DNA of 57,403 nt, from the NCBI GenBank assembly GCA_041395165.1, contig JAWLBA010000008.1, positions 1 through 57,403 on the forward strand, given 5' to 3'. The notes under the pieces are model-generated. The model did no database searches. It was not told the origin of the DNA and worked only from the letters and a program-made list of their open reading frames with translations. A program made the position numbers and the translations under genes. Numbering within the stretch: position 1 is the first letter of the stretch; each line of letters starts with the position of its first letter. Shown piece by piece: positions 39,146 through 48,593 of this stretch. Source of the DNA: JAIBCM01 sp041395165. Its GTDB lineage: Bacteria; Verrucomicrobiota; Verrucomicrobiia; JADLBR01; JAIBCM01.

Positions 39146-41103
39146 TTGAGTTAAAAAATATCAAAAAAATTTATCGCCAAGGCTCCATCGAAGTGCCTGC
39201 TCTGCGCGGGGTCGATCTAAAAATCGAGCGTGGCGAATTCGTAGCCATCATGGGCCACTCCGGCTCGGGTAAATCCACTCTTTTACAAATTCTTGGCCTT
39301 CTCGACAAACCCACTTCCGGCCAACATCACTTTTTAAGCCAAGACATTTCTCACTTGAAAGAAGATGCGCTCGCAGAATTGCGCGCGGAAGAAATCGGTT
39401 TTGTTTTTCAACAATTTCATTTGCTCTCGCGCACGAGCGCTTTGGATAATGTGTCGCTTCCACTCATCTATCAAAGACAAGCTAAACGCCAACTCGATCC
39501 GAAAACAGTTTTAGAACGTGTGAGTCTTGGCACTCGCATTCATCATCTCCCTAACGAACTTTCCGGAGGACAACAACAACGCGTAGCCATTGCCCGCGCC
39601 TTGATTCGCAATCCTAACCTAATCTTGGCTGATGAACCTACGGGCAATTTAGATTCCGCAAGCGGTCGCGAAATCATGACTCTCTTTCAAGAACTCAATC
39701 GTCAAGGCATCACCATCATCCTCGTGACACACGAACCCAGTATCGCCGATTACGCGAATCGCATTATTAAAGTTCAAGATGGCTTGATTTGCAGTGATGA
39801 AACTAAAAACCCAATTACACCAGAAAAAGTTTCAGAAAAAATAACTTCCGCCACTTCAGCGCCTCCTTCGCCAACTCATAAAATGCTTCAGTTGCTTCAC
39901 ACCCAACTACGCCAAGCCGGGCGCGCTTTACTGGCCAATAAACTTCGCACCTGCCTTTCCACTCTTGGCATTGTGATTGGTGTCGGTGCGGTCGTTGCCA
40001 TGCTTGCGCTAGGTCGTGGTGCACAAAAATCAGTTAAAGATCAACTGTCCGGTTTAGGTTCTAATCGCATCACCATTCGCCCCAATGTCCAATATGTAGG
40101 CGGTGTTCGACTTCAAATTGGTTCCGTCAGCCGATTGACACTCAACGAAGTTCGATCCATTCAACAATCCATTCCTGAAGCCAAAGTCGTAGTGCCTATC
40201 GTTCGCAGCCGCGCTCAAGTCGTTTTTGGCAATAAAAATAGCAACACAGAAATTGTAGGAACCACTCCAGATTACGTGGAAATCTATTCTGTCAAACCCC
40301 AATACGGACGCTTTTTTACTTTAGAACAAGATACCGATCGTGAACGCGTGGCGCTTTTAGGCTCAACCGTTGTTCGCGAACTTTTCGTCGACCAAAATCC
40401 CATCGGTCAAATGATTAAAATCAATCGCATTTCCTTTCGCGTTATTGGCATTTTACCTACTAAAGGAACCACCGGTCCGCGTGATGAAGATGACCTGATT
40501 ATTATACCTCTGCAAACTGCTATGCGACGACTCATGGGGAAATTATATTTGGATTCCATCGATGTCGCTGCAGCCGACAGCAGCGTCGTGGATCAAGCGC
40601 AAAATTCCATTTTAGAATTAAGCCGAACCTGGCCCAAAACTCCCAACTCTGAAGGTGATAGCTACCGAGTCGATAACCTGGCTTCCGTTCAAGAAGCTTT
40701 CTCCGCTATCGCACGAGTGCTCTCCATCATTCTCGCCGCCATCGCCGGTATATCTCTCGTTGTAGGAGGCATCGGCATCATGAATATCATGCTCGTTTCC
40801 GTAACCGAACGCACACGCGAAATCGGCTTAAGAAAAGCCATTGGCGCACGAAATTTTGATATTCTTTCCCAAATTTTAATCGAATCCGTCATGCTCTGTT
40901 TCGCTGGCGGTCTTGTCGGCATTGGTTTAGGTTGGGTTCTTATTTTGATCGCCGCCAAAGTCACCGGTTGGACTCTCAGTATTTCTTTTGCTTCCATCCT
41001 ATTGGCCTGCGGCTTTTCCGCTACTATCGGTATTATTTTCGGCCTTTGGCCAGCGCGCGTCGCTTCCTTAAAACACCCCATTGAGGCATTGCGCTATGAA
41101 TAA
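39142..41103 (+). CDS. macB: MacB-like ABC transporter, ATPase-permease fusion
   Basis: A 653-residue half transporter of the MacB family, which uses ATP in the inner membrane to drive export through MacA and TolC. The ATPase domain (about 1-225) has Walker A GHSGSGKST, signature LSGGQQQRVAIARAL and Walker B LILADEPTGNLDS. The MacB-type core follows, with a first span near 275-295 and a periplasmic region (GLGSNRITIRPN, VVPIVRSRAQVVF). The FtsX-like C-terminal domain carries VGGIGIMNIMLVSVTERTRE and IGLRKAIGAR. The ATG overlaps the macA stop (ATGA). Substrate is unknown; macrolides, peptides and lipids are known for the family. Confidence 0.92.
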   Translation: MIELKNIKKIYRQGSIEVPALRGVDLKIERGEFVAIMGHSGSGKSTLLQILGLLDKPTSGQHHFLSQDISHLKEDALAELRAEEIGFVFQQFHLLSRTSALDNVSLPLIYQRQAKRQLDPKTVLERVSLGTRIHHLPNELSGGQQQRVAIARALIRNPNLILADEPTGNLDSASGREIMTLFQELNRQGITIILVTHEPSIADYANRIIKVQDGLICSDETKNPITPEKVSEKITSATSAPPSPTHKMLQLLHTQLRQAGRALLANKLRTCLSTLGIVIGVGAVVAMLALGRGAQKSVKDQLSGLGSNRITIRPNVQYVGGVRLQIGSVSRLTLNEVRSIQQSIPEAKVVVPIVRSRAQVVFGNKNSNTEIVGTTPDYVEIYSVKPQYGRFFTLEQDTDRERVALLGSTVVRELFVDQNPIGQMIKINRISFRVIGILPTKGTTGPRDEDDLIIIPLQTAMRRLMGKLYLDSIDVAAADSSVVDQAQNSILELSRTWPKTPNSEGDSYRVDNLASVQEAFSAIARVLSIILAAIAGISLVVGGIGIMNIMLVSVTERTREIGLRKAIGARNFDILSQILIESVMLCFAGGLVGIGLGWVLILIAAKVTGWTLSISFASILLACGFSATIGIIFGLWPARVASLKHPIEALRYE

Positions 41104-41123
41104 ATATCATTTAAATATTGATC

Positions 41124-41615
41124 ATGAATTTTGTTAATTCACCGGAACATTGGCATATTATTTTAAACCATATTCCAATCCTGGGATTAGGATTTAGTTT
41201 ATTTCCTCTAATTTGGAGTTTAATCAAAAAAGATTATCTCAGCTTACGCTGGGGACTATTCTTAGTGTTAATTAGCACTTTATTAACCCCCGTGATTGTA
41301 GAAACCGGTGAATCTGCTGAAGATCGACTACCAAACACCCCTGGAGTTTTATGGGATCACACTGCCAAAGAACAATTTGAGATTCACGAAAAACGCGCTG
41401 AAATAAGTGCTTATTTTTTTTATACTGTCTTTGCTTTAGCCCTCGTAACCTGGTTTGTTTCCGCATCGAAAAAGAAATTCACATTTCTTTTCGCCAGCGT
41501 TACAGCCTGCTTCGTCAGTATTAGCCTTATCTTAGCTATCTGGACCGCTGATGCTGGCGGCAAAATTCGTCACCCCGAATTTCGCCCTACCACTGTTAAC
41601 TTGTCTCCACTATGA
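41124..41615 (+). CDS. DUF2231-like four-span membrane protein
   Basis: A small membrane protein (163 residues) starting at the ATG at 41124; a TTG two codons earlier is less likely. It has four hydrophobic segments and the motif HIILNHIPILG. A TGESAEDRLP turn also occurs; this pairing resembles DUF2231-like proteins, whose histidines are thought to bind haem. Further histidines lie in WDHTAKEQFEIHEKRAE. It follows macB by 20 bases and its stop overlaps the next ATG, so it may be co-transcribed with ldhA. The family assignment is moderate. Confidence 0.7.
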   Translation: MNFVNSPEHWHIILNHIPILGLGFSLFPLIWSLIKKDYLSLRWGLFLVLISTLLTPVIVETGESAEDRLPNTPGVLWDHTAKEQFEIHEKRAEISAYFFYTVFALALVTWFVSASKKKFTFLFASVTACFVSISLILAIWTADAGGKIRHPEFRPTTVNLSPL

Positions 41616-42604
41616 TTCCCGTCGCCTTTTACGACACCAAACCTTATGATCAACTCTACTTTTCAAGCGAAAATAAAACTGTCGCATGGCATTTTCATGA
41701 GTTTCGATTAGAACCCAACACCATTTCTACAGCCCAAGGAGTTGAAGCCGTTTGTCTTTTTGTCAACGACGTCGCCAATCACGAATGTCTCGAAAAACTT
41801 GCCACCTTCGGCGTCAAACTGATTGCCTTACGTTGTGCGGGTTATAACAATGTCGATTTGGAAACAGCACGCGCCTTAGGACTTTCTGTCGTGCGGGTGC
41901 CAGCTTATTCGCCACATGCCGTAGCCGAACATGCTGTGGCGCTCTTGCTAACTTTGAACCGAAAAATTCATCGCGCTTACAATCGCGTTCGTGAACATAA
42001 CTTCTCTTTAAACGGTTTAGTCGGTTTCGACCTTTGCCATAAAACAGCAGGCATTATCGGCACAGGAAAAATTGGAAAAATCACCGCGCAAATTTTTCGC
42101 GGCTTTCAAATGAAAGTCATGGCCCACGATCCTTTCCCTTCTAACGAATGGGCAAAACAATTTGAAATCCATTACACCGATCTTGATTCTTTACTCAGTC
42201 AAAGTGATATCATCTCCTGCCACATTCCCCTGCTCCCAGACACCTATCATTTGCTCAATACTAAGACCTTAAGCAAAACCAAACCCGGCGTTTTTTTAAT
42301 TAACACCAGCCGCGGAAAAGTGATTGAAACTCATGCGTTAATCGAATTTTTAAAAAGCGGCCATTTAGGAGGCGTTGCATTGGACGTCTACGAAGAAGAA
42401 GAAGGGATTTTTTTCAAAGATCTTTCAGATCAAATGCTGCAAGACGACGAACTAACACGACTTCTCACCTTCCCCAACGTTCTCGTCACTGCCCACCAAG
42501 CTTTCTTAACGCATGAAGCCTTACAAGAAATCGCTCGAGTTACCCAAGAAAACATCACGCGTTTTGTTCAAAAACAAGCCTTTTTGGAAGGCACTGTGCT
42601 ATAA
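41612..42604 (+). CDS. ldhA: D-lactate dehydrogenase, LdhA-type
   Basis: A 330-residue D-2-hydroxyacid dehydrogenase that reduces pyruvate to D-lactate with NADH, closely resembling E. coli LdhA. Matches include EAVCLFVNDVANHECLE, IALRCAGYNNVDLETA and VVRVPAYSPHAVAEHAVALL. The Rossmann motif is GIIGTGKIGKI. Catalytic Arg is in NTSRGKVIE, Glu in DVYEEEEG and His in TAHQAFLTHEAL. It overlaps the preceding membrane-protein gene (ATGA). It probably serves fermentation or redox balance in the cytoplasm. Confidence 0.95.
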   Translation: MIPVAFYDTKPYDQLYFSSENKTVAWHFHEFRLEPNTISTAQGVEAVCLFVNDVANHECLEKLATFGVKLIALRCAGYNNVDLETARALGLSVVRVPAYSPHAVAEHAVALLLTLNRKIHRAYNRVREHNFSLNGLVGFDLCHKTAGIIGTGKIGKITAQIFRGFQMKVMAHDPFPSNEWAKQFEIHYTDLDSLLSQSDIISCHIPLLPDTYHLLNTKTLSKTKPGVFLINTSRGKVIETHALIEFLKSGHLGGVALDVYEEEEGIFFKDLSDQMLQDDELTRLLTFPNVLVTAHQAFLTHEALQEIARVTQENITRFVQKQAFLEGTVL

Positions 42605-42674
42605 AACATTTCCATGGTGCACTTCATCTAAGTTAGTTTGAAGATTTCAAAGAAGAACAAAGTCTTAAAATTTT

Positions 42675-43454
42675 ATGCCTTTTACTGGTAGCCATCCTAT
42701 AGCAGTTCTTCCGTTAAAACGTTGGTTTTCGGAAACGCCCTACTTTGCGGCATTGGTTGTGGGAAGTATGAGTCCGGATTTTGGCTATTTTAGTCCGATT
42801 GATGTCAATACGCATTACTCTCACACTTTGGAAGGAATGGTGGTCATGGATTGGCCTGCAAGCGTTCTGATACTGATTTTGGTATTAGCCATTCGAAAAA
42901 GTTTCTGCCAATTATTGCCGAATCCGCATCGCGATTTTTTATCGTCACTTTGTGTAAAACCTAATGTTTCCGTAAAAATAATTTTTATCACCTTATTTTG
43001 TTTACTCTTCGGAGCTTTGACTCACGTGATTTGGGATAGTTTCACGCACGGTTTAAGTCCCATCGTAAAACAAAGTATCTGGTTACGAAAAGAAACTGAG
43101 CTAGGCATGCCAATCTATCGCGTGATTCAACACACCAGCACTTTAGTGGGTGGACTTATTCTGTTGCTGGCTTACCGTTGCGCACTTAAGAAAAAAGGTT
43201 ATTCCTTTTGGCCACTTTTTCACGCAAGCGAATGCAAACGTTATGTCTTATGGCTTATAATCGGCGCTCTAAGTTTAGGTCTCAGTTTTGTGAAAAATTA
43301 TTCCCGTGTGAGCTCTTTCGATGAATTTTATAACTATCAAGTGTTCGCTTTTCATTTTGTAGCCAACAGCATTGCCATTGGCTTGGGCGCAGTGATCCTT
43401 ACTTTATTGACTTGGCAGTTTTTTCCTTTTTTTCGCAGGAAATTAGAGCCTTAA
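42675..43454 (+). CDS. DUF4184 family membrane protein
   Basis: This 259-residue protein opens with MPFTGSHPIAVLPLKRW, followed by LVVGSMSPDFGYF, the DUF4184 signature. Conserved histidines and aspartates (HYSHTLEGM, THVIWDSFTHG) recall metal-dependent membrane hydrolases of the YdjM type, but no activity is established. Several membrane spans fill 55-75, 100-120, 160-180, 195-215 and 230-250. The stop overlaps the convergent DUF4139 stop by four bases. Confidence 0.85.
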   Translation: MPFTGSHPIAVLPLKRWFSETPYFAALVVGSMSPDFGYFSPIDVNTHYSHTLEGMVVMDWPASVLILILVLAIRKSFCQLLPNPHRDFLSSLCVKPNVSVKIIFITLFCLLFGALTHVIWDSFTHGLSPIVKQSIWLRKETELGMPIYRVIQHTSTLVGGLILLLAYRCALKKKGYSFWPLFHASECKRYVLWLIIGALSLGLSFVKNYSRVSSFDEFYNYQVFAFHFVANSIAIGLGAVILTLLTWQFFPFFRRKLEP

Positions 43455-45121
43455 ATTCCGCTCAAATTTTTGTCTGAAGGCCATTCGACTTGATAACCCA
43501 ATTTCACAGTTTCTTTCTTGCCTGCGGGCACTTGAAGTTGCCAATTCACTTCGCCGGTTTCGTCTTTCATTTCAGTAGGCTTTGGCGTGTAACTCACATC
43601 CTCAAGGCGAATGGCTTCATTTTTCAACACAGGAATTTGATCAAAAACCGTGACGGTTTGGGTTTTGTTACGAAAATTTTCTATGCTCATTTCATATTGG
43701 CGTAAAAGCGTTTTCTTTTTGGTTAGCATCCCGCCCTCGCCTTTTTGATCTGTAATAAACTTGCGCGTGATTTTGATGGCATCATCGACTCCTAAATAAA
43801 AATCAAACCCAGCACCAGCCGCAATAAAGTTCACATAACTTTTTCCGACAAAATCGCCATCGCGAAAAAGGTTTACCGTGCCAGCTAGTAAGGGGAACTC
43901 AGTGGTATTCGTCAATTTTGCTCGCAAATAAGCTAGTTCAGCCAATTTAGGAGTGGTCACGTAGTCGAGTTTGCTAGTAAACGATTTCACACCAATCATG
44001 TTTTTATGCGTTTCGTCATCGCTTGGAATCGTAGTTGGCGTCTTAATTTCAAAAGTCGTATTAAATCCACGACTGTCCAAGCCCGCGCCTTCAACCAAAA
44101 TACTATTACAAGTTTGATCTCTTAAAAATCCTGCCCCTCCAAGCCTACTTTTAACTTCTTCTGCCTGAGATTTTTTTAACATAGCTTTAGGCACCATGGC
44201 TGGCATTTCTCTTCCACTTGAAACCCCATCTTCTAAAGGACGCACTTCAAATAAATCAACGCCTTGTGGATAAAGATGCGGCATACGACCACCCACACTG
44301 GGTCGCGCTGTGGAAAGCCAAAGTTTCACATCACTCCAATCTTCACCGGTGCCTTGTTGAACCACGCCATAAGTCGAAAGTTCAACCGTGGATTGATCCG
44401 TATTAACGCGCGCCGTGTATTCCGGTGACCACGAAGCATTTCCAATCACATAGTTCAGCAAAAGTTTAGCTTCTGTCGCTTGATCGGATTCCACTGCAAC
44501 CCGCACTTGCAAAGTTCGTGTGGCATCACCCGAAGAGACTCTTTCCAATTCCTGTTCCAGGCGAATCAGCTCGTTATCAATCGGCCTTAGTAATCCAGTG
44601 ATTTCCCGTTGCCTTTCTAAAATGCGACTGATTTCTTGCTGCTGAAATTCGTAAAGTTTTTTAATGTCATCAAACCGACTTGCCACAGAAGATTCAACTT
44701 CTGAAGAATTTTGTCGCGCCTTTCGCAAAAAATCCAACTGCTCACCCCACATGGCATTTTCATCGATTAAAATTTTCTTTTGATCGCCAACCGTTTGGAT
44801 TTCGGTTTTTAGTTGCTCCACCGCAGGATTGGAGGCGACCTCCAAATATTCTTCGCGAATTTCAATCCCCAGAATCTTGGTTTGATTTTTCGAAGCTCCG
44901 GAAACATTCACGCTCGATTGATCTATAGCCAGTGGAAGATTCGTAAAAATCACCACCGCCTTGCCCGCCGGCAAGTTTTCTTCCGCTACGCGCTCAATTT
45001 TAGCGCGATCTTCATAAACAGTAACTTGTTCAATGGTTGAATTAGCAAAGACTTGAGACATTGCTACGGCATAATTTTGAGCCAGACAAAAAGCAAAGAT
45101 GAGAAAGGAAACAGTTTTCAT
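43451..45121 (-). CDS. DUF4139 protein, mucoidy inhibitor A-like
   Basis: A 556-residue exported protein. The signal peptide is MKTVSFLIFAFCLAQNYAVA. The N-terminal DUF4140-type domain (about 25-120) has VTVYEDRAKIERV and the SVNVSGASKNQTKILGIEI strand. A coiled coil (about 130-200) follows, and then the DUF4139 beta-rich domain (about 210-556) with NASWSPEYTARVN, WSDVKLWLSTARPSVGG and PAGKKETVKLGYQVEWP. The family includes MuiA-like proteins of unknown mechanism. A mid-protein stretch (RLGGAGFLRDQTCNSILVE) seems specific to this copy. Confidence 0.88.
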   Translation of the reverse strand: MKTVSFLIFAFCLAQNYAVAMSQVFANSTIEQVTVYEDRAKIERVAEENLPAGKAVVIFTNLPLAIDQSSVNVSGASKNQTKILGIEIREEYLEVASNPAVEQLKTEIQTVGDQKKILIDENAMWGEQLDFLRKARQNSSEVESSVASRFDDIKKLYEFQQQEISRILERQREITGLLRPIDNELIRLEQELERVSSGDATRTLQVRVAVESDQATEAKLLLNYVIGNASWSPEYTARVNTDQSTVELSTYGVVQQGTGEDWSDVKLWLSTARPSVGGRMPHLYPQGVDLFEVRPLEDGVSSGREMPAMVPKAMLKKSQAEEVKSRLGGAGFLRDQTCNSILVEGAGLDSRGFNTTFEIKTPTTIPSDDETHKNMIGVKSFTSKLDYVTTPKLAELAYLRAKLTNTTEFPLLAGTVNLFRDGDFVGKSYVNFIAAGAGFDFYLGVDDAIKITRKFITDQKGEGGMLTKKKTLLRQYEMSIENFRNKTQTVTVFDQIPVLKNEAIRLEDVSYTPKPTEMKDETGEVNWQLQVPAGKKETVKLGYQVEWPSDKNLSGI

Positions 45122-45233
45122 AAAATAAACCCTACACCATTTAACACGCTTTGTGTCACAATGCTGTAATAAAATTGTAAAAATATTAACACAAGCCTAT
45201 CTCAGCCTGTTCAGTATACCTTCGTAACGTTTA

Positions 45234-45653
45234 CTACGCTATCACATTAATCATCCAACCCAGACCAAAGCGATCCGTGAGCATACCAAAGCAAGGTGAC
45301 CAAAAAGTTTTAGCGAGTGGCATGGTCACTTGACCACCAACCGTAAGGGCATCAAAGACACGTTTCGCTTCAGCTTCGGTTGGCACCGCAAGTGATAGCG
45401 AAAAACCTTTAAAATTTTCACCTTCACCACATCCATCCGATGCCATTACGACTGATTCGCCAATACGAAAGCTGGCATGCATCACTTTATTTTCGTAACT
45501 CGGCGGAACCATACCAGGAGGGGGTGGCTCGGGACTGTCTTTAAAACGCATTAACATCTCCACTTTTGCGCCTACTGCATTTTTATAAAACTCGAGAGCT
45601 TCTTCGCAATGGCCATTAAAGAAAAGATAGGGTTGAATGAAAGTAGTTCTCAT
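45234..45653 (-). CDS. VOC/PhnB-like protein
   Basis: A 139-residue vicinal-oxygen-chelate fold protein of the PhnB/YjdN type. Key features are PYLFFNGHCEEALEFYKNAV, the MASDGCGEGENFKGFSLSL loop and AKTFWSPCFGMLTDRFGLGW at the end. The reaction is unknown; related proteins are often annotated as glyoxalase or demethylubiquinone-methyltransferase-like, but no evidence for either is visible. It appears to be a single-gene unit. Confidence 0.88.
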   Translation of the reverse strand: MRTTFIQPYLFFNGHCEEALEFYKNAVGAKVEMLMRFKDSPEPPPPGMVPPSYENKVMHASFRIGESVVMASDGCGEGENFKGFSLSLAVPTEAEAKRVFDALTVGGQVTMPLAKTFWSPCFGMLTDRFGLGWMINVIA

Positions 45654-45820
45654 CAGTATTTTAGTGTTGAATGAAGTTTATTAGCTAATATTAATCAGAA
45701 TACCTAAGTCATAATGTGTAAACAAGCTCCATCAACAACTAATTTATCACAAATGATCAGTCAAAGAAACTTAGCAAAAGAGTAAACGTTCGATTGCTAA
45801 GGATTAAGTGCAACGCCTGG

Positions 45821-46563
45821 TTAGGTATTTTCGTTCCGCGCTCTTTCAAATTTTGACTCTTTCATAACAGCGATAATTAGGATCACGATAAAAACTATTG
45901 ATGCCCTTATGGTGCCTAGATTTAGGCCACCATGGGAAGTCGGCTTGGTAAGCAAATCGCCGAATGCAGCTCCCAAAGGCCGCGTGAGGACAAAGGCCAC
46001 CCAAAATAATAAAACGCTCGATATTGTGGTATAAATTTTCAGCAGCGCAACCCCTGCAAGCACAACAGATATAATGATTATACTATATAAAAGAACCCAA
46101 TACCTAATTGATCCGCAAGAAAATCTCCTGCCGCAGTTCCCAGCGTATTGGCTATCAGAAACGCCACCCAGTAAAATAATTCTGCTTTCGATGTTCTAAT
46201 GTCCTCAACCGATATGGTTTTCTCCACTTTTTTCCAAATAGCGAGAACCAGCAGCAATAGTAATAATAGAACACATGATCCGGTCGCATATCCCAGCCCC
46301 AGTGTTCTGTCGATAAAATCTGATATCGCAGTGCCTGCTATGGCTGTGGAAGTAAAAACCAACCAATATAAAATGGGACTATATCTTTGTATCCAAAGTT
46401 TGATCGCTAACAAAACTAGAAAAGTACTGAGAAAAATTACAATGGTAACCGCATATCCGACATCAAAAGTCATTGAAAACATGTCAGCGCCAGTCTCACC
46501 GAGAGTCGTCGAAGCTATCTTAATTACCCAGTATATAAATATGATTTGAGGCACTCGATTCAT
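45821..46563 (-). CDS. COG4705-type membrane protein, one frameshift
   Basis: A multi-span membrane protein with repeated units that each contain a WVAF/WLVF segment and a T-x-G-x-x-x-x-D motif. Copies are ASTTLGETGADMFS, TAIAGTAISDFIDRTLGLGY, ANTLGTAAGDFLADQLGIGF and TRPLGAAFGDLLTKP. The frame ends early at a stop at 46078, because a TATATA stretch carries about two extra bases. The continuation IIIISVVLAGVALLKIY follows at once, giving about 247 residues. The ATG at 46563 is used. The family has no firmly established function. Confidence 0.75.
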
Positions 46564-46737
46564 CGCGGAAAGAATAGCTCTTGCGTTGACTTTCTTTTCG
46601 TAATCATCATGTCAAATCTTCGGAGTTTTTGCATGCCTAATCTTAATTAGTTTATCTTAGACCACTTAAGAAAACAAGTATTAGGTATTGTCCAATGCTT
46701 GTTCGTAATCGTGGAATAGATGTGTATGATGCAAATC

Positions 46738-47157
46738 ATGAAATCCTACCGTAAAGAACTTTGGTTTGAAGCGCCAGCGAGACAAGCATTAATTAATATC
46801 ACATCGCAAGTGGAAACTTGTTTACGCGAAAGTGGTGTAAAAGAAGGCTTGGTTTTAGTGAATGCCATGCATATTACCGCATCGGTCTTTATTAATGATG
46901 ATGAAAGCGGGTTGCATGAAGACTATGAAAAATGGCTAGAAAAACTTGCGCCTTACGCACCGACGACTCAATATTTGCACAATCGCACGGGTGAAGATAA
47001 TGCCGACGCCCATTTGAAACGGCAAATCATGGGCCGCGAAGTAGTAGTTGCCGTCACTCAAGGCAAATTGGATTTTGGACCGTGGGAACAAATTTTTTAT
47101 GGCGAATTCGATGGACGCCGTCGCAAACGTGTTTTGGTGAAAATTATTGGGGAGTGA
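46738..47157 (+). CDS. YjbQ/UPF0047 family protein
   Basis: A 139-residue protein of the YjbQ family. Typical sequence includes MKSYRKELWFEAPARQALIN at the start and AMHITASVFINDDESGLHED in the middle. Near the end are HNRTGEDNADAHLKRQIMG and GKLDFGPWEQIFYGEFDG. Some members show weak thiamine-phosphate-synthase-like activity; the physiological role is not clear. The third possible ATG (46738) is chosen because the family begins there; an ATG six codons upstream is also possible. Confidence 0.9.
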   Translation: MKSYRKELWFEAPARQALINITSQVETCLRESGVKEGLVLVNAMHITASVFINDDESGLHEDYEKWLEKLAPYAPTTQYLHNRTGEDNADAHLKRQIMGREVVVAVTQGKLDFGPWEQIFYGEFDGRRRKRVLVKIIGE

Positions 47158-47180
47158 AGGTTGTGGATGAATAGGACATA

Positions 47181-47288
47181 TTAATTTTTCTGCTGAGCCA
47201 CAACAATAGTATTATTAGGATTGACCATAACCTTTAAACTACCGCCTAGGCCGTTACTAATGTAATCACTTATGATCTGGTATCCCAC
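47181..47288 (-). other. Short open frame, possible gene remnant
   Basis: A 35-codon frame starting at GTG 47288 reads GYQIISDYISNGLGGSLKVM and continues VNPNNTIVVAQQKN to a TAA. The composition looks protein-like and it follows the small membrane-protein gene by 27 bases, but a stop lies just upstream. It may be the 3' part of a broken gene or spurious. No family is recognised. Confidence 0.3.
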
Positions 47289-47315
47289 AGACTAGAGCAA
47301 TTCGGTAAGCTCGCT

Positions 47316-47516
47316 TCATTTTTCTGACTTCAATTCATCTGGTCTTCGTGTCAATGCAAAGTAAATCACATAGAACCACGAAAATATTCCAGCAAGAATC
47401 GCCCATAGAATAGAGCGATTGCGTTGCCAGGAACAGACAATCGCCAAAACAGAGCCAAAGCCAATTCCAGTTTTATAAACTTGAGTAGTGCTAGTAACAA
47501 TTTCAGCCAGGATCAT
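47316..47516 (-). CDS. Small two-span membrane protein
   Basis: A 66-residue protein with two hydrophobic segments (GIGFGSVLAIVCSW and ILWAILAGIFSWFYVIYFAL) and a charged tail (TRRPDELKSEK). The ATG at 47516 lies three bases after the SdpI-like stop, suggesting an operon with it and DedA. The protein is not assignable to a named family by eye, but its coding character is convincing. Confidence 0.65.
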   Translation of the reverse strand: MILAEIVTSTTQVYKTGIGFGSVLAIVCSWQRNRSILWAILAGIFSWFYVIYFALTRRPDELKSEK

Positions 47517-47519
47517 ATT

Positions 47520-47888
47520 TTATTTATCAGGCAAATGCCTGCTCCAGATTAAAGTTTGCACAATCGCTCCTAAAATAAAAGCTACACTCAACAACGTTGG
47601 AATCAAGAACCAGACAATATTTGGGGTCTGACTAAAATTGATGAAGAAAGAGGCTATTGATAAAAACAGACCCATCACCAAAATAAGCACGCTTGATCGG
47701 ATTATAGCCCTGGCTCCATATTCATTAACCTTTTTCCAGTTTTCCTCCGAAACAAAAGCTTTACGAATTCGCATGCCATACCAACGATTTCTCTTCACTC
47801 GACATTTCAACAATGGAATCGAAGTGACAATACACAAAAGGGCTACAAAAACATTGCTAGCGCCAACAATAAACAATGGCGTGTTCAT
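47520..47888 (-). CDS. SdpI-like membrane protein
   Basis: A 122-residue membrane protein starting at the ATG at 47888, seven bases after the dedA stop. It has three spans and the SdpI/YhfL-type hydrophilic motif RWYGMRIRKAFVSEENWKKV followed by NEYGARAI. In Bacillus SdpI confers immunity to a toxin, but many homologues have other or unknown roles. It is probably co-transcribed with the DedA gene upstream and the small membrane protein downstream. Confidence 0.75.
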   Translation of the reverse strand: MNTPLFIVGASNVFVALLCIVTSIPLLKCRVKRNRWYGMRIRKAFVSEENWKKVNEYGARAIIRSSVLILVMGLFLSIASFFINFSQTPNIVWFLIPTLLSVAFILGAIVQTLIWSRHLPDK

Positions 47889-47895
47889 AGAAAAA

Positions 47896-48546
47896 TTATT
47901 GCGGTGTAAATGTCGCTGGAGGCTGTTTCCTAGCCTTCCACCATTCCCAGATAATGGGCAGCACAGAAACAATAATGATCGCCAAAATAATAATCTTCAT
48001 ATTGCTTTTGACGAAAGGAAGGTTTCCAAAGAAATAGCCCGCACCAAGAAAAAGGCTAACCCAAAGGATCGCACCAAAAACATTGTAAAAGAAAAATTTT
48101 CTATAAGTCATCGTGCCAACACCCGCTACAAATGGAGCAAAAGTGCGAATAATGGGCACAAAGCGCGCTAACACAATCGCGCGACCTCCGTATTTCTCAT
48201 AAAAAGCGTGAGCCCGCATGAGATAATCTTTGCGGAAGAAACGGCTATTCTCATAATGAAAAACTTTCGGTCCGATCCATTTTCCAATCGCATAATTTAC
48301 CGAATCCCCAAAAATTCCTGCAACAATCAACAGTGGCCAAAGAATATTAATATCCATAATTCCTTGAGCCGCCAAAGCGCCGATAGCAAACAGCAACGAA
48401 TCGCCGGGCAAAAATGGTGTGACTACGAGACCCGTTTCGCAAAAAATAATGAGAAACAATAAAGCATAAACCCAAACTCCATAAGCTGCGGTAAATTCAC
48501 GCAAATGCTCTTCGGCGTGCAAAATAAAATCGATGAACTCTTTCAC
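47896..48546 (-). CDS. DedA family membrane protein
   Basis: A 216-residue DedA protein of the inner membrane. The family is implicated in lipid-carrier flipping (undecaprenyl phosphate) and membrane homeostasis. Family motifs are FCETGLVVTPFLPGDSLLFA and FGDSVNYAIGKWIGPKVF. The re-entrant region RFVPIIRTFAPFVAGVGTMT and YRKFFFYNVFGAILW are also present. Five or so hydrophobic segments and a short Lys/Pro tail complete it. A uppP gene for the same lipid carrier lies elsewhere in the window. Confidence 0.93.
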   Translation of the reverse strand: MKEFIDFILHAEEHLREFTAAYGVWVYALLFLIIFCETGLVVTPFLPGDSLLFAIGALAAQGIMDINILWPLLIVAGIFGDSVNYAIGKWIGPKVFHYENSRFFRKDYLMRAHAFYEKYGGRAIVLARFVPIIRTFAPFVAGVGTMTYRKFFFYNVFGAILWVSLFLGAGYFFGNLPFVKSNMKIIILAIIIVSVLPIIWEWWKARKQPPATFTPQ

Positions 48547-48593
48547 AGTGTCTTGGTAAAGTGCTTAACCTACAGAATCAAGAAAGAAACAAA

